Source: Synechococcus sp. UW179A (GTDB lineage: Bacteria; Cyanobacteriota; Cyanobacteriia; PCC-6307; Cyanobiaceae). Taken from it: 64,000 bases of DNA. The notes beneath the pieces were generated by a model. It was given only the letters and a program-made list of their open reading frames with translations. It was not told the DNA's origin and searched no databases. Location: the NCBI RefSeq assembly GCF_900473965.1, contig NZ_UCNJ01000002.1, positions 124,001 through 188,000 on the forward strand. The letters are read 5' to 3'. Positions 18,435 through 29,667 of the stretch are shown here, piece by piece (the stretch's first letter is position 1; each line of letters opens with the position of its first letter). Position numbers and translations under genes: made by a program.

Positions 18435-20591
18435 GTGGGACTGAAGCTGCTGCATCTTCATCTCCACGGCTTGTTTCGCTCAAAGGATCTGGAGCTTGGC
18501 CGTGACGCAGACACCGGAGGTCAGACCCTCTATGTGTTGGAACTGGCCCGCAGCCTGGCCAACCGAGCCGAGGTGGATCATGTCGAGGTCGTCACGCGTC
18601 TGATTCAGGATCGGCGCGTGTCCCTCGACTATTCCAGACCTCTAGAGCCGATTGCACCTGGTGCATCAATCCGTCGGTTCAGTTTCGGACCGCGCCGATA
18701 TCTGCGTAAGGAACAGCTCTGGCCCTATCTCGATGAGCTGGCCGATCAGCTGGTTCGTCATTTTCGCGTCAGTGAAAATCGACCCGATTGGATTCACGCC
18801 CATTACGCCGACGCCGGCTATGTGGGGGCCCTGGTCAGTCGACGTTTGGGAATTCCCCTTGCCTACACAGGCCATTCCCTGGGACGTGAGAAATTGCGCC
18901 GTCTGCTTGCGGCTGGTGGAGAGCATGAACAGATCGAGCAGAATTATTCGATCAGTCGGCGCATCGATGCCGAAGAGCTGGCTCTTGCCCATGCCGATCT
19001 GGTGATCACCAGCACGCGACAGGAGCGTGATGAGCAATACGCCCGTTATGGATGCTTTAAGCCTGAGCATGCAGAGGTTGTGCCACCGGGTGTCGACAGC
19101 AGACGTTTCCACCCTCATGGCAACTCGGATGAATTCACCGAGGTTTCAGAGCTGCTGAGTTCGTTTTTGAGAGAGCCTGAACGTCAACCTCTGCTGGCCA
19201 TCTGCCGTGCGGATCGGCGCAAAAACATTCCTGCGCTGGTTGAAGCCTTTGGTCGATCTGCGGTCTTGCGGCAGCGCCACAACCTGGTGCTCGTGCTGGG
19301 CAATCGTGATGATTCCCGCCAGATGGACCGTCAGCAGCGGGAGGTGTTTCAACAGATCTTTGATCTGGTTGACCGTTATGACCTCTACGGCTTCGTTGCC
19401 TATCCCAAGCACCATCGCCGTGATCAGGTTCCCGCCATCTATCGCTGGGCAGCGGCCCAACGCGGCTTGTTCGTTAATCCAGCACTGACGGAGCCTTTCG
19501 GTCTCACGCTGCTGGAGGCTGCGGCCTCGGGTCTGCCGATGGTGGCCACGGATGACGGTGGTCCTCGAGAGATTCTCAGCCGTTGCGATAACGGCCTTGT
19601 GGTGGACGTGACCGACCGGGAATCGCTCCAGGATGGATTGGAGCGTGCCGGTGCTGATCGCGATCGTTGGCGGAGGTGGAGTGACAACGGCGTGGAGGCT
19701 GTTAGCCGTCACTACAGCTGGGATGCTCATGTCTGTAGTTACCTGGCGCTGATGCAAGAGCGTCTGAAGCGCTCGAGCACGGTGACTGTTTCCTCGCAGC
19801 TGCTGGCGACACCAGCGGGTCTGAGTCCTTTCGGTTCCCGTCTGCTGCTGCTGGATCTCGATAGCAGTCTTGAACAGCCGGATCTCAAGGATCTGCAGAA
19901 TCTGCGTCAACAGCTGATGGCACCTTCTGCCCAAGCTGCCCAGACAGGTTTCGGCATCGTGACCGGACGGCCTCTTGCTGCGGCCCGGCAGCGTTTCGCG
20001 GATCTGCATCTGCCTGACCCGCAGGTCTGGATCACCCAGGCGGGCACTCAGATTCACTACGGCCAGGAGGAGCAGGCGGATCGCTTCTGGCAGGCTCAAA
20101 TCAGTGTTGACTGGCAACGCGAATCTGTGGAGCGGACCCTCTCCGATCTTGGAGATCACATCAAACTGCAGAAATCTGAGCACCAGGGTCAGTTCAAGGT
20201 CAGCTATCTCCTGCAGCAACCGGGCCCTTCCGTGTTGCCATTGATTCGCCAGCGTTTGCGTCAGAGCGGTCTGCCTGCAAGGCCTCAACTGCGCTGCCAC
20301 TGGTTCCTAGATGTGCTGCCCATGCGGGCGTCTCGCAGTGAGGCGATTCGCTTTCTTTCGCTGCGTTGGGGTTTACCTCTGGAACACATTCTGGTGGTGG
20401 CCAGTCAGCAGGGCGATGTGGAGCTGCTCCGAGGACTGCCGGCGGCTGTTGTCACCGCCGATCATGACCCCTGCTTGGATGGTTGTCGTCATCAGCAGCG
20501 GGTTTATTTCGCCAATCGCTCCCGTCTAATGGGCGTGCTGGAGGGTCTGCAGCACTACCGCTTCCTCAGCGCACGCTCCCGACTGGATTAG
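18435..20591 (+). CDS. spsA: Sucrose-phosphate synthase with C-terminal phosphatase-like domain
   Basis: This enzyme makes sucrose 6-phosphate from a nucleotide-glucose and fructose 6-phosphate; sucrose is a compatible solute in cyanobacteria. The protein has 718 residues from a GTG start. The N-terminal GT4 glucosyltransferase part (about 1-455) shows LGRDADTGGQTLYVLELA, GHSLGREKLRRLL, VPPGVDSRRFHP and NPALTEPFGLTLLEA. The C-terminal 250 residues are HAD-like, with LLLLDLDSSLEQPD near residue 475. The motif reads DLDSS rather than DxDxT, so phosphatase activity may be reduced, as in other two-domain cyanobacterial enzymes. Its stop codon overlaps the convergent purT stop. Confidence 0.93.
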   Translation: MGLKLLHLHLHGLFRSKDLELGRDADTGGQTLYVLELARSLANRAEVDHVEVVTRLIQDRRVSLDYSRPLEPIAPGASIRRFSFGPRRYLRKEQLWPYLDELADQLVRHFRVSENRPDWIHAHYADAGYVGALVSRRLGIPLAYTGHSLGREKLRRLLAAGGEHEQIEQNYSISRRIDAEELALAHADLVITSTRQERDEQYARYGCFKPEHAEVVPPGVDSRRFHPHGNSDEFTEVSELLSSFLREPERQPLLAICRADRRKNIPALVEAFGRSAVLRQRHNLVLVLGNRDDSRQMDRQQREVFQQIFDLVDRYDLYGFVAYPKHHRRDQVPAIYRWAAAQRGLFVNPALTEPFGLTLLEAAASGLPMVATDDGGPREILSRCDNGLVVDVTDRESLQDGLERAGADRDRWRRWSDNGVEAVSRHYSWDAHVCSYLALMQERLKRSSTVTVSSQLLATPAGLSPFGSRLLLLDLDSSLEQPDLKDLQNLRQQLMAPSAQAAQTGFGIVTGRPLAAARQRFADLHLPDPQVWITQAGTQIHYGQEEQADRFWQAQISVDWQRESVERTLSDLGDHIKLQKSEHQGQFKVSYLLQQPGPSVLPLIRQRLRQSGLPARPQLRCHWFLDVLPMRASRSEAIRFLSLRWGLPLEHILVVASQQGDVELLRGLPAAVVTADHDPCLDGCRHQQRVYFANRSRLMGVLEGLQHYRFLSARSRLD

Positions 20592-21757
20592 TCGTTGATC
20601 TGAAGTGACACAGCACCAGCGCTGCGATCTGCTTTGGCCTGAGCATCAGCCCGTTGGTCGCCGCAAGCCAAAGCCACACCCATGCGCCGACCCGGTCGGG
20701 CCTCCTCTTTTCCGAACAACAACACCTTGGTGTCGGGTTCACTCAGGGCTGACTCCAGGCCGGTGTAACGCACCTGGCTGCCATGGCGGTCCGCGAGGAT
20801 CACTCTGCTGGCTGCGGCTGCGGCACAGCGGATCGTTGGGATGGGCAAACCAAGCACAGCTCTCAGGTGCAGTTCGAATTCACTGAGGTTCTGGCTGATC
20901 AGAGTGACCAGACCCGTGTCATGGGGACGAGGAGACAGCTCTGAAAAAATCACCTCGTCGCCGCAGAGAAAGAACTCCACCCCGAACAAACCTGTTCCTC
21001 CCAGGTTGTCTGTCACCGTGCGCGCCATGGTCTGGGCTCGCTGCAACTGTTCTCCACTCAGTTGGGCAGGCTGCCAGCTGCATTGATAGTCACCGTTGGC
21101 CTGTTCGTGTCCGATCGGTGGACAGAACAACGTTGACCCGTCTCGCTGGCGGATGGTGAGCAGTGTGATCTCCTGATCAAAGCGCAGGAACTCTTCCACA
21201 ATCACCTGGTTGGAGGTGCCACGTGCGTTGGCGATTGCTGCCTCCCAGGCCTGATCAAGATCCTTGGCGCTTTTCACAACGCTCTGCCCCTTTCCGGAGG
21301 AACTCATCACCGGTTTGACAACCACCGGCCAGCCCAATGGAGCTGCAGCTCGATGCAGGTCTTCGGCACTACCTGCGTAGGCGAAGCGAGCGGTGCGCAG
21401 CTTGAGCTCAGCTGATGCCAGGTCGCGGATTCGATCACGGTTCATGGTCACGGCAGTGGCACGGGCCGTTGGAATCACGGTGATGCCTTCCGCCTCCAGT
21501 TCGGCTAGGGCCTTCACGGCCAGAGCTTCAATCTCTGGTATCACCACGCTGGGTCTATGGCGACGCACCACTTCCAGCAGTGCCTCAGGCTCATTCATCG
21601 GCAGAACCTCCGCCACATCTGCCACCTGCATGGCCGGTGCCCCGGCATAGCGATCGCAGGCAATCACTCTGCAGCCCAGGCGCTGGGCGGCAATGGCCAC
21701 CTCTTTGCCCAGTTCACCACTGCCCAACAGCATCACGGTGGCGGGAAACGTCGTCAT
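20588..21757 (-). CDS. purT: Formate-dependent GAR transformylase
   Basis: PurT makes formyl-GAR from GAR, formate and ATP in purine synthesis. I choose the ATG of MTTFPATVMLLGSGELGKE, giving 389 residues; upstream ATGs at 21796 and 21811 would run into the divergent small gene at 21802. ATP-grasp features are MLLGSGELGKEVAIAAQRLG at the N-terminus, PVVVKPVMSSSGKGQSVV near residue 148, VEEFLRFDQEITLL and the C-terminal SELSPRPHDTGLVT. The window also has purU, which can supply formate from formyl-tetrahydrofolate, so the two may be linked in function. Confidence 0.96.
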   Translation of the reverse strand: MTTFPATVMLLGSGELGKEVAIAAQRLGCRVIACDRYAGAPAMQVADVAEVLPMNEPEALLEVVRRHRPSVVIPEIEALAVKALAELEAEGITVIPTARATAVTMNRDRIRDLASAELKLRTARFAYAGSAEDLHRAAAPLGWPVVVKPVMSSSGKGQSVVKSAKDLDQAWEAAIANARGTSNQVIVEEFLRFDQEITLLTIRQRDGSTLFCPPIGHEQANGDYQCSWQPAQLSGEQLQRAQTMARTVTDNLGGTGLFGVEFFLCGDEVIFSELSPRPHDTGLVTLISQNLSEFELHLRAVLGLPIPTIRCAAAAASRVILADRHGSQVRYTGLESALSEPDTKVLLFGKEEARPGRRMGVALACGDQRADAQAKADRSAGAVSLQIND

Positions 21758-21801
21758 GGCCTTTTTCAGGGCAGCATGGACTGATCCTCGCTCCATGCCT
21801 G

Positions 21802-21981
21802 ATGCTCTCATCCTTGAGCTTCACTCCCGTCGCATTCACGACGGCGGGAGATGCCGCTGATGGGCTGATCTTCGGCTGGGAGATCGCCACAGTGCAGAAA
21901 TGGGCCTTGATCTATCTGGGTGCGTCGCTGCTGGCGTTTGTCATCGTCTGGTTGGTTGGAGCCTTGCGCACGAGGGTCTGA
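21802..21981 (+). CDS. Small single-span membrane protein
   Basis: This 59-residue ORF starts MLSSLSFTPVAF and contains one clear membrane helix (ALIYLGASLLAFVIVWLVGAL) followed by RTRV at the C-terminus. A short acidic segment precedes the helix (DAADGLIFGWEIATVQ). It is divergent from purT, ends 12 bases before the convergent gene at 21994, and reads well as protein. I do not recognise the family. The size and topology resemble accessory subunits of photosynthetic complexes, but this is only a resemblance. Confidence 0.65.
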   Translation: MLSSLSFTPVAFTTAGDAADGLIFGWEIATVQKWALIYLGASLLAFVIVWLVGALRTRV

Positions 21982-21993
21982 GATCCATCAGCC

Positions 21994-22242
21994 TCACGGT
22001 TCGAGATCGTGCATCAGGGTCAGTTGGCGCTCTGCTGGCTCCTCATTCACAAATCCCCACGACTGGAAGATGTCGGCATCCGTGTGGGTGATGTGTTGTG
22101 CGCCATTGCGTTGTTCCAGCACGAATCCTCTGTCGGCCATGCGGCGCATCAGGCTGGCGGCCTCTTCGAAACGCGAGGCCATCGCCTCAAGGCTGGAGCA
22201 GTCGGAGGTCAGACCTGCTTCCTTCCAGGTGAAATAACTCAT
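21994..22242 (-). CDS. Conserved-looking hypothetical protein, 82 residues
   Basis: I start this ORF at the ATG of MSYFTWKEAGLTSDC, 11 bases past the mraY stop, so it is probably the last gene of an mraY operon. It is a soluble, mostly helical protein with SSLEAMASRFEEAASLMRRMADRGFVLEQRNG and then a region that may form a beta hairpin (QHITHTDADIFQSWGFVNEE). The frame extends upstream into mraY without a better start. The function is unknown to me. Confidence 0.75.
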   Translation of the reverse strand: MSYFTWKEAGLTSDCSSLEAMASRFEEAASLMRRMADRGFVLEQRNGAQHITHTDADIFQSWGFVNEEPAERQLTLMHDLEP

Positions 22243-22253
22243 TGGTGGCCGGC

Positions 22254-23351
22254 TCAGGTGGGGCGGAGAACGATACCAAGAATGACCAGCCCTGCTGTTG
22301 CAAGCCAGAACATCGGCACCACAATCTGCTCGGATGTTCCAGCCAGTTCGAAATGGTGATGGAGTGGGGCCATGCGGAACACCCTGCGTCCCACACCATC
22401 CCGCCCTTTGGTCGCTTTGAACACCCACACCTGGATGATCACCGACAGTGATTCAGCGAGGAACACGCCACCCATCACCAATAGGGGCCAAAGGCTGTTG
22501 GACAGCAAGGCCACGGCACTGAGTGACGCGCCCATCGCCAGGGAGCCCGTATCTCCCATGAACACCCTTGCCGGGTTGCGGTTGTGAATCAGAAAGCCGA
22601 GCCAGCAACCGGCCATCGCCATGCAGAACGCTGCCAACGCAGGGTCACCCTCGTTGCCGCGCAGGATTAATTGCAGTCCCAGGCCCGTGAACACAAGGGC
22701 GCCACAGCCTGAGGCCAGGCCGTCCAGTCCATCGGTGAGATTGGTGGCATTGCTTTCCGCGAGGAAAACGAACAACCCCAGTGGCCAGATCAGTAAGCCG
22801 AAAGGAATGGCCATCCCGAGGGGCAGAACGACCGCCTCAGGGATCCACCCCTGCCAGGCTGACCAACCCAGAAACAGCATGGCCGCAGCACTCTGCAGCA
22901 CAATTTTTCCTCTGGGTTTCAGGCCTGTGTTGGTGCGTTTGGTCAGGCTGCTCCAGTCATCAATGCCACCGATCACCATGTAGGCCAGCGTGACCAGTCC
23001 AACAGCCAGCAGTTGATCGGCGCTGCGTCCTTCCCAGCTGATCAGGCATCCCGCAATCACTCCAACGGGGACGACGAGAAGGCCACCCATGGTTGGAGTG
23101 CCAGATTTACTTTGATGCGCTTCAGGACCCTCTGTTCGGATCACCTGGCCCATCTTCAGAGCTCGCAGCCGCGGTGCTCCCCACCAGGTCACAACGGCAG
23201 AAATCAGCGTGGCCGTGAGCAGGGGCAGGCTCAGCAGGCTGTTGGGGATCCAGCGGTCTGACGCAAAGGCCACCATCACCACCACTGTGATCAACACAGC
23301 AGCGGCAACCCGGCCGTCGAGATGGGTGGATTGGTCCGCAGAAGCGCTCAA
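22254..23351 (-). CDS. mraY: Phospho-N-acetylmuramoyl-pentapeptide transferase
   Basis: MraY makes lipid I in peptidoglycan synthesis in the inner membrane. The protein has 365 residues and about ten hydrophobic helices. Conserved motifs are [16 protein letters not shown] near residue 79, the Asp pair in [15 protein letters not shown] near residue 127, [14 protein letters not shown] near residue 203 and the magnesium-site region [16 protein letters not shown] near residue 325. The start is the first in-frame Met. It is followed closely by the 82-residue gene. Confidence 0.97.
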   Translation of the reverse strand: MSASADQSTHLDGRVAAAVLITVVVMVAFASDRWIPNSLLSLPLLTATLISAVVTWWGAPRLRALKMGQVIRTEGPEAHQSKSGTPTMGGLLVVPVGVIAGCLISWEGRSADQLLAVGLVTLAYMVIGGIDDWSSLTKRTNTGLKPRGKIVLQSAAAMLFLGWSAWQGWIPEAVVLPLGMAIPFGLLIWPLGLFVFLAESNATNLTDGLDGLASGCGALVFTGLGLQLILRGNEGDPALAAFCMAMAGCWLGFLIHNRNPARVFMGDTGSLAMGASLSAVALLSNSLWPLLVMGGVFLAESLSVIIQVWVFKATKGRDGVGRRVFRMAPLHHHFELAGTSEQIVVPMFWLATAGLVILGIVLRPT

Positions 23352-23381
23352 GTCCCGAAGACGAATCGCAGGGACACTAGG

Positions 23382-23708
23382 TCAGTCTTCCCAGTTTTCT
23401 TCGTTCTCTTCGTCAGCCTTGTAGTCCTCTTTTTCACCCATCAGCGCGGAGAGTTCCTCTTCTTCCACCGTGCTCACCTCGGGTGAATTGGACTCTTCGT
23501 CCTCCACCAGCCGACCACTGGTTTCAAGCCAGCTCAGCAGATCGGGCTCCTCGCGAAGCGGAAGCACCGGTGCAGGCTCCTTGCGTCCGTAGCGGGTGAG
23601 GGCCGGGTTGACGTTGTCGAGGGCGCTCAAGTCCGTGAGAGCTAAGGACAAAATCTTCAGAGCCAATCCTTCATCATAGAAGACCGCGCATTTCCAGTTC
23701 TTGAACAA
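23382..23708 (-). CDS. DUF3134-family protein
   Basis: The core (DNVNPALTRYGRKEPAPVLPLREEPDLLSWLETSGRLVEDEE) matches the short cyanobacterial DUF3134 family, whose role is unknown. The C-terminal 45 residues are strongly acidic (repeats of Glu, Asp and Asn). The start is uncertain: the ATG at 23708 gives 108 residues, but the first 20 look unlike the family. A TTG at 23651 (product beginning SLALTDLSALD) is likely. It overlaps the divergent small membrane protein gene by a few bases if the long start is used. Confidence 0.78.
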   Translation of the reverse strand: MFKNWKCAVFYDEGLALKILSLALTDLSALDNVNPALTRYGRKEPAPVLPLREEPDLLSWLETSGRLVEDEESNSPEVSTVEEEELSALMGEKEDYKADEENEENWED

Positions 23709-23898
23709 AGCGGCACTTTTCGCTTCTGTCTGGGGAATCTCTCTACTGATCAGTGCGTTGCTGCGATTTTGGGGACAGCAACATCCTCAGCCTCTTGAGC
23801 CCAGTGCCATTCCAATCCTGGTTCTGCTGTTGATGCCTTCAGGACTGATGGCGGGATGGCTGCTGTGGTCGTCCCGCGGGAGTGGAGAATCGGAATAG
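23701..23898 (+). CDS. Small two-span membrane protein upstream of argG
   Basis: This 65-residue ORF starts at a TTG. It has two hydrophobic segments (FASVWGISLLISALLRFW and AIPILVLLLMPSGLMAGWLL), joined by a Pro- and Gln-rich loop, and ends SSRGSGESE. Gene order and composition suggest a real gene read towards argG with a 27-base gap. I do not recognise its family. Confidence 0.6.
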   Translation: MNKAALFASVWGISLLISALLRFWGQQHPQPLEPSAIPILVLLLMPSGLMAGWLLWSSRGSGESE

Positions 23899-23912
23899 TT
23901 CCGATACAGATC

Positions 23913-23917
23913 AGGAG
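23913..23917 (+). promoter_or_regulatory. Ribosome binding site deciding the argG start
   Basis: AGGAG lies 8 bases before the ATG at 23926. A TTG three bases earlier is also in frame, but the spacing and codon favour the ATG. Confidence 0.65.
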
Positions 23918-23925
23918 TCCGCTTG

Positions 23926-25131
23926 ATGGGACGCGCCAAGAAGGTTGTGCTCGCGTATTCCGGAGGTGTGGATACCAGTGTCTGCATTCCCTACCTCAAG
24001 CAGGAGTGGGGTGTCGACGAGGTGATCACCTTTGCTGCAGACCTCGGTCAGGGCGATGAGTTGGAGCCGATTCGTCTCAAGGCTCTGGACGCTGGTGCAA
24101 GTCAGTCCCTGGTTGGTGACCTGATTCAACCCTTCATCGAGGAGTTCGCTTTTCCAGCGATCCGGGCCAATGCTTTGTACGAGGGTCGTTATCCACTGTC
24201 CACAGCATTGGCGCGTCCGCTGATTGCCCGACGTCTGGTGGAGGTGGCACGGGAGGTTGGCGCCGATGCCGTGGCTCATGGCTGCACTGGCAAGGGAAAC
24301 GATCAGGTGCGATTTGACGTGGCGATCGCTGCCTTGGCTCCTGATCTGAAGGTGCTCACACCTGCCCGTGAATGGGGAATGAGCCGTGAGCAAACGATTG
24401 CCTATGGCGAGCGTTGCGGGGTTCCCGCTCCAGTGAGTAAGAAGTCTCCCTATTCAATCGACCTCAACCTGCTGGGCCGCAGCGTTGAAGCGGGTCCGCT
24501 TGAGGATCCAATGGTTGCACCTCCCGAAGAAGTGTTTGCGATGAGCGTGTCCGTGGATGCGGCACCGTCTCAGGCTCAGGAGATTGAAATCGGCTTCGAG
24601 GCTGGTAATCCGGTGAGCATTGATGGCGTGCGGCTGGCACCGGTTGAGCTGATCCGTGAAGCCAACCGACTGGCTGGAATGCATGGCATCGGCAGGCTCG
24701 ACATGATCGAGAACCGAGTGGTCGGCATCAAGAGCCGTGAGATCTATGAAACCCCCGGTCTGCTGCTGCTGATCCAGGCCCATCAGGAACTGGAGAGCCT
24801 CACCCTGGCAGCCGATGTGCTTCGCACCAAGCGTCAGCTGGAGATGCAGTGGGCTGACCTGGTGTATCAGGGCCTCTGGTTCGGACCGCTCAAGGAAGCG
24901 CTCGATGGATTCATGGATCGCACCCAGACCCACGTCAATGGCAGGGTCCGCCTTCGTCTGCACAAGGGCAATGCCATCGTCACGGGGCGCAGTTCCGGCG
25001 ACAGCAGCCTCTACGTTCCTGAGATGGCCTCCTACGGCAGCGAGGATCAATTTGATCACCGCGCAGCAGAGGGTTTCATCTACATCTGGGGATTGCCCAT
25101 CCGGATCTGGTCGGCAGCCCGACGCCGTTAG
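23926..25131 (+). CDS. argG: Argininosuccinate synthase
   Basis: This enzyme joins citrulline and aspartate with ATP to make argininosuccinate, a step in arginine synthesis. The protein has 401 residues. The ATP-binding P-loop is [12 protein letters not shown] near residue 8. Further motifs are [13 protein letters not shown] near residue 115 and [16 protein letters not shown] near residue 170. The C-terminus ends [13 protein letters not shown]. An AGGAG sits 8 bases before the chosen ATG. A 20-base perfect palindrome follows 29 bases after the stop and could end the transcript. Confidence 0.97.
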   Translation: MGRAKKVVLAYSGGVDTSVCIPYLKQEWGVDEVITFAADLGQGDELEPIRLKALDAGASQSLVGDLIQPFIEEFAFPAIRANALYEGRYPLSTALARPLIARRLVEVAREVGADAVAHGCTGKGNDQVRFDVAIAALAPDLKVLTPAREWGMSREQTIAYGERCGVPAPVSKKSPYSIDLNLLGRSVEAGPLEDPMVAPPEEVFAMSVSVDAAPSQAQEIEIGFEAGNPVSIDGVRLAPVELIREANRLAGMHGIGRLDMIENRVVGIKSREIYETPGLLLLIQAHQELESLTLAADVLRTKRQLEMQWADLVYQGLWFGPLKEALDGFMDRTQTHVNGRVRLRLHKGNAIVTGRSSGDSSLYVPEMASYGSEDQFDHRAAEGFIYIWGLPIRIWSAARRR

Positions 25132-25154
25132 CAGTCAGGCAGTTGCCGGCTGAA

Positions 25155-25538
25155 TCAGGCGGCGGTCCGATCGGACCGCCTTCGATTGTTGTGTCTTGTG
25201 CTGCGCCAGCGTTCCAGAAGGGGAATGGGGATCTCTGGCAGCGGCTTCGAGGGCTCTTCAATCAGGGGCAGAGCAGGTTCGCCCAGGATCTGTTGAGCTC
25301 GTGCCAGCAGGCGGTAACGCTCCATCAGTGGTTCCAGGCGTTGCTGAAACTTGCGCTCAAACAGGTCTGGGAGCTCGCTCAGCAGTGCTTCATAGTGATC
25401 AACCATCTCTTCAAGTTCAACGATGCGCGCTCGCAGAGCATCGTTGTCGTCTTGTTGATGTGGATCAGCCTCAACCGGCTCCGGTGATGGATCCCAGAGA
25501 GGTAATGGTGCCTGATGGTTGGCGTCGGGAGGCTGCAT
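25155..25538 (-). CDS. Hypothetical protein with central coiled coil
   Basis: The 127-residue product has a Pro- and Asp-rich N-terminus, a central heptad-like helix (DALRARIVELEEMVDHYEAL followed by LFERKFQQRLEPLMERYRLL) and a basic C-terminal tail (RWRSTRHNNRRRSDR). The composition is that of a real protein. It lies downstream of rpsF on the same strand with a 45-base gap that contains a hairpin. The family is not recognised. A scaffold or nucleic-acid-binding role would be a guess. Confidence 0.7.
   Translation of the reverse strand: MQPPDANHQAPLPLWDPSPEPVEADPHQQDDNDALRARIVELEEMVDHYEALLSELPDLFERKFQQRLEPLMERYRLLARAQQILGEPALPLIEEPSKPLPEIPIPLLERWRSTRHNNRRRSDRTAA
25161..25180. terminator. Perfect 20-base palindrome at the argG 3' end
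   Basis: GGCGGTCC-GATC-GGACCGCC reads the same on both strands and lies 29 bases after argG. It also falls inside the last codons of the convergent gene. On the plus strand it is followed by a loosely T-rich stretch (TTCGATTGTTGTGTCTTG), so it may work as an argG terminator, though the T run is weak. Confidence 0.4.
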
Positions 25539-25560
25539 GACCGAACGCTATCGCTCGGTC
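25539..25560. repeat. Hairpin between rpsF and the downstream gene
   Basis: GACCGAACG and CGCTCGGTC form a nine-pair stem with one A-C mismatch and a four-base loop. It lies immediately upstream of the start codon of the gene at 25538. There is no T run, so attenuation or RNA processing between rpsF and its neighbour is more likely than simple termination. Confidence 0.3.
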
Positions 25561-25583
25561 AGCAGTTGAACAATGCCTTGGAT

Positions 25584-25952
25584 TTAGGCGGAAGCTTCGG
25601 CTGTTTCGGGCTGTGCTGCGGGTTCAGTGCCTGGAGCCACGCGGGGAGCCGGCAGAGGTCCATCTTGCTTGACGGTGAGATAGCGGATGACGTCTTCGCT
25701 GAGGCGCATCGCCTTCTCAAGAACAGCAACCTGCTGTCCATCACCGTTGTGGCTCAGCTGAACGTAGATGCCTTCTTTGTGCTTTGCGATCGGATAGGCG
25801 AGGCGACGCTTGCCGCGCATTTGGTTGTCCAGGACATCAGCACCGGTTTCCACCAGGATGTCGCGGTACTTGGTGAGATGAGACTCGACTTCCTCTTCCG
25901 GAATGTCCGGACGAAGGATGTACATGGTCTCGTAGTAAGGCGTCTGGGTCAT
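25584..25952 (-). CDS. rpsF: 30S ribosomal protein S6
   Basis: The 122-residue product shows the S6 fold pattern: [21 protein letters not shown] at the N-terminus, [20 protein letters not shown] near residue 47 and [15 protein letters not shown] near residue 84. The Pro- and Ala-rich C-terminal tail of about 25 residues is longer than in E. coli in the unstructured part. It is alone here, without the ssb and rpsR partners common elsewhere. Confidence 0.96.
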   Translation of the reverse strand: MTQTPYYETMYILRPDIPEEEVESHLTKYRDILVETGADVLDNQMRGKRRLAYPIAKHKEGIYVQLSHNGDGQQVAVLEKAMRLSEDVIRYLTVKQDGPLPAPRVAPGTEPAAQPETAEASA

Positions 25953-26031
25953 GGAGACAGATCCGACAGGGACTGAAGGCTCACTGCGTGAGCGACGGAT
26001 TTAACAGCCTATCTCCTTGGGGTTGACAGTC

Positions 26032-26496
26032 TCAGTAGAGCTGCATGCGAACGGCCTGGCTCAACCCGGGAAGATCGGGCTCTCTGCCGCGGATACATTC
26101 GATCCAAGCGAAGAGCACCACGGCCAGTACGGCCACCACCACCGTGCTCGAAAGAGTGCGCAGCATCAGCCCACTGCTGAGCGGTTGCAGCAGGATGCCA
26201 AAGGCGTAGCCGAGTAGCACCACGATGATGTCCACCAGCAGGGCCTGGAGTGTGTTGAAGCGCAGGAAGTAAGGCACGTTTGAATTGCGCACCACAGCTA
26301 GAAACAGCAGGAAGAACACCAGCAGATTTCCGAAGGGGATGCCCCGTTCGAGCAGCACCAGAGGCAATGCAGGCAGCGTGAGCCACTGCATCCAGGGGAA
26401 CTGACCCATCAGATGGCTACCGAAGGGAATTGCATCGCTCCAGGGCAGCACATACACCAGCAGACCCAGGAACCGTTGCCAGACGGGAATGGGCAT
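26032..26496 (-). CDS. Tic20-like integral membrane protein
   Basis: The 154-residue protein has about four hydrophobic segments. The opening PVWQRFLGLLVYVLPWSDAIPFG and the central RNSNVPYFLRFNTLQALLVDI match the cyanobacterial homologues of the chloroplast import protein Tic20. The bacterial role is not settled. It starts 51 bases downstream of aroE on the same strand. Confidence 0.85.
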   Translation of the reverse strand: MPIPVWQRFLGLLVYVLPWSDAIPFGSHLMGQFPWMQWLTLPALPLVLLERGIPFGNLLVFFLLFLAVVRNSNVPYFLRFNTLQALLVDIIVVLLGYAFGILLQPLSSGLMLRTLSSTVVVAVLAVVLFAWIECIRGREPDLPGLSQAVRMQLY

Positions 26497-26547
26497 CGCA
26501 GCCTCAACAGTGGCCTGAGCGTAGGTCGTGTGACTCAGAACGTTGAT

Positions 26548-27468
26548 TCAGTTCGTGGATCCTTCAGGTTGAGCCTGATGTGCATCGAGGCTTCGAAGAG
26601 CGCCTTCCCGCATCTGATCAACCGGCACATCCGTTCGACCTGACCATCGACGCAGGGCGGCAGCTCCCTGTTGAACCAGCATTTCCAGTCCATCGATGGT
26701 GCGGCATCCGCGCTGTTGACCCAGTGCAAGCCAAGGTGTTGATCGTGGCGTGTAGATCAGGTCGTAGAGGGTCACGGATGCATCAACACCTGCCCAGAGA
26801 TCACTGCCGAGAGGCATGGCGTTGTCATCTCCATGGCCCTGCATTCCCACAGGAGTGGTGTTCACTACAAGCTTCGAACGCTGCAAGACCCTGCTGAGCG
26901 CGTCCGGATCGAAGCTCATGGCGATCAACGGCGCGCTGTCGCTGCTCTGGCCTGCACGCAGGTCGTTCAGAAAGTCATCCAGCGCACCAGAGCGTCTGCC
27001 GGCGACATGGATTGCGGTCAGTGGAAGTTGCTGCAGCCCGGCCACCACGGCTCGGGCGCTGCCACCGCAGCCCAGCACGACTGCTTCGGCATCCTGCCAC
27101 TGCTCTGCTTGCATCTGTAGTGGCGCCAGAAAACCCTCCATATCAGTGTTGTGGCCATGCCAGCCGCCTTCTTTGAAGGGTGTGAGCGTGTTCACGGCAC
27201 CGAGTCGTTCAGCGAGGGGGCTCAGCTCTCGGCAGAGACCCACCACCTGCTGCTTGTGCGGAATGGTCACGTTCAGGCCGCGGCACCCCACGGCTTGCAG
27301 TCCGTTGAGCACTGTCTTCAGATCATCAGCCCTACAGGGCAACGCCAGGTAACGCCAATCGAGATCCATCGCCTTCAGCGCGGCGTTATGCATCACAGGT
27401 GACAGGGAATGGCTCACGGGCTGTCCGAGCAAGCCGATCAGTCCTGTGGTTCCGCTGATCATTGCCAT
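26548..27468 (-). CDS. aroE: Shikimate dehydrogenase
   Basis: AroE reduces 3-dehydroshikimate with NADPH in aromatic amino acid synthesis. I use the ATG of MAMISGTTGLIGLLG at 27468 (306 residues) because AGGA lies 8 bases upstream. The longer start at 27486 adds six residues. Motifs: GQPVSHSLSPVMHNAA (shikimate site), VTIPHKQQVV with the catalytic Lys, NTDMEGFLAPL, the NADP loop GCGGSARAVVAGL and the C-terminal GLEMLVQQGAAALRRWSG. It is divergent from dnaK. Confidence 0.95.
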   Translation of the reverse strand: MAMISGTTGLIGLLGQPVSHSLSPVMHNAALKAMDLDWRYLALPCRADDLKTVLNGLQAVGCRGLNVTIPHKQQVVGLCRELSPLAERLGAVNTLTPFKEGGWHGHNTDMEGFLAPLQMQAEQWQDAEAVVLGCGGSARAVVAGLQQLPLTAIHVAGRRSGALDDFLNDLRAGQSSDSAPLIAMSFDPDALSRVLQRSKLVVNTTPVGMQGHGDDNAMPLGSDLWAGVDASVTLYDLIYTPRSTPWLALGQQRGCRTIDGLEMLVQQGAAALRRWSGRTDVPVDQMREGALRSLDAHQAQPEGSTN

Positions 27469-27585
27469 TCGCGCAATCCTGCTCACCAGCCTGCTGCGTC
27501 ATCGGCCTGTTCGGGAACCACACCTCGCCTGGAGGCATTGCCTCTGCCGAAGATGCAGTGGATCTAATCAGTTACTAAGCGGAGC

Positions 27586-27592
27586 AAGGAGG
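27586..27592 (+). promoter_or_regulatory. Strong ribosome binding site of dnaK
   Basis: AAGGAGG lies 5 bases before the dnaK ATG. It is one of the best Shine-Dalgarno matches in the window, fitting a highly expressed chaperone. I see no CIRCE inverted repeat upstream. Confidence 0.8.
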
Positions 27593-27597
27593 CACGG

Positions 27598-29514
<1,917 letters not shown>

Positions 29515-29559
29515 TTCTTTAAGGCCAATCACACGTGGACTGAATCCTCGTGTTTTCTT

Positions 29560-29587
29560 CCCTGTCTGATCACAGACGGGGTTTTTT
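29560..29587 (+). terminator. Rho-independent terminator after dnaK
   Basis: CCCTGTCTG (29560-29568) pairs with CAGACGGGG (29573-29581) with one T-G pair and a four-base loop, followed by six T (29582-29587). Confidence 0.9.
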
Positions 29588-29595
29588 GTTGCATC

Positions 29596-29616
29596 AAAAA
29601 GGGAGCATTCGCTCCC
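29596..29616 (-). terminator. Rho-independent terminator after pstS
   Basis: GGGAGC (29601-29606) and GCTCCC (29611-29616) enclose a four-base loop. On the minus strand five T follow (29596-29600). It faces the dnaK terminator, so the convergent pair have separate terminators 9 bases apart. Confidence 0.85.
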
Positions 29617-29667
29617 TCTTGATTTGCAAGTTGGTCTAGACGCAGTTGATCGAGAGGCTGAGATCGT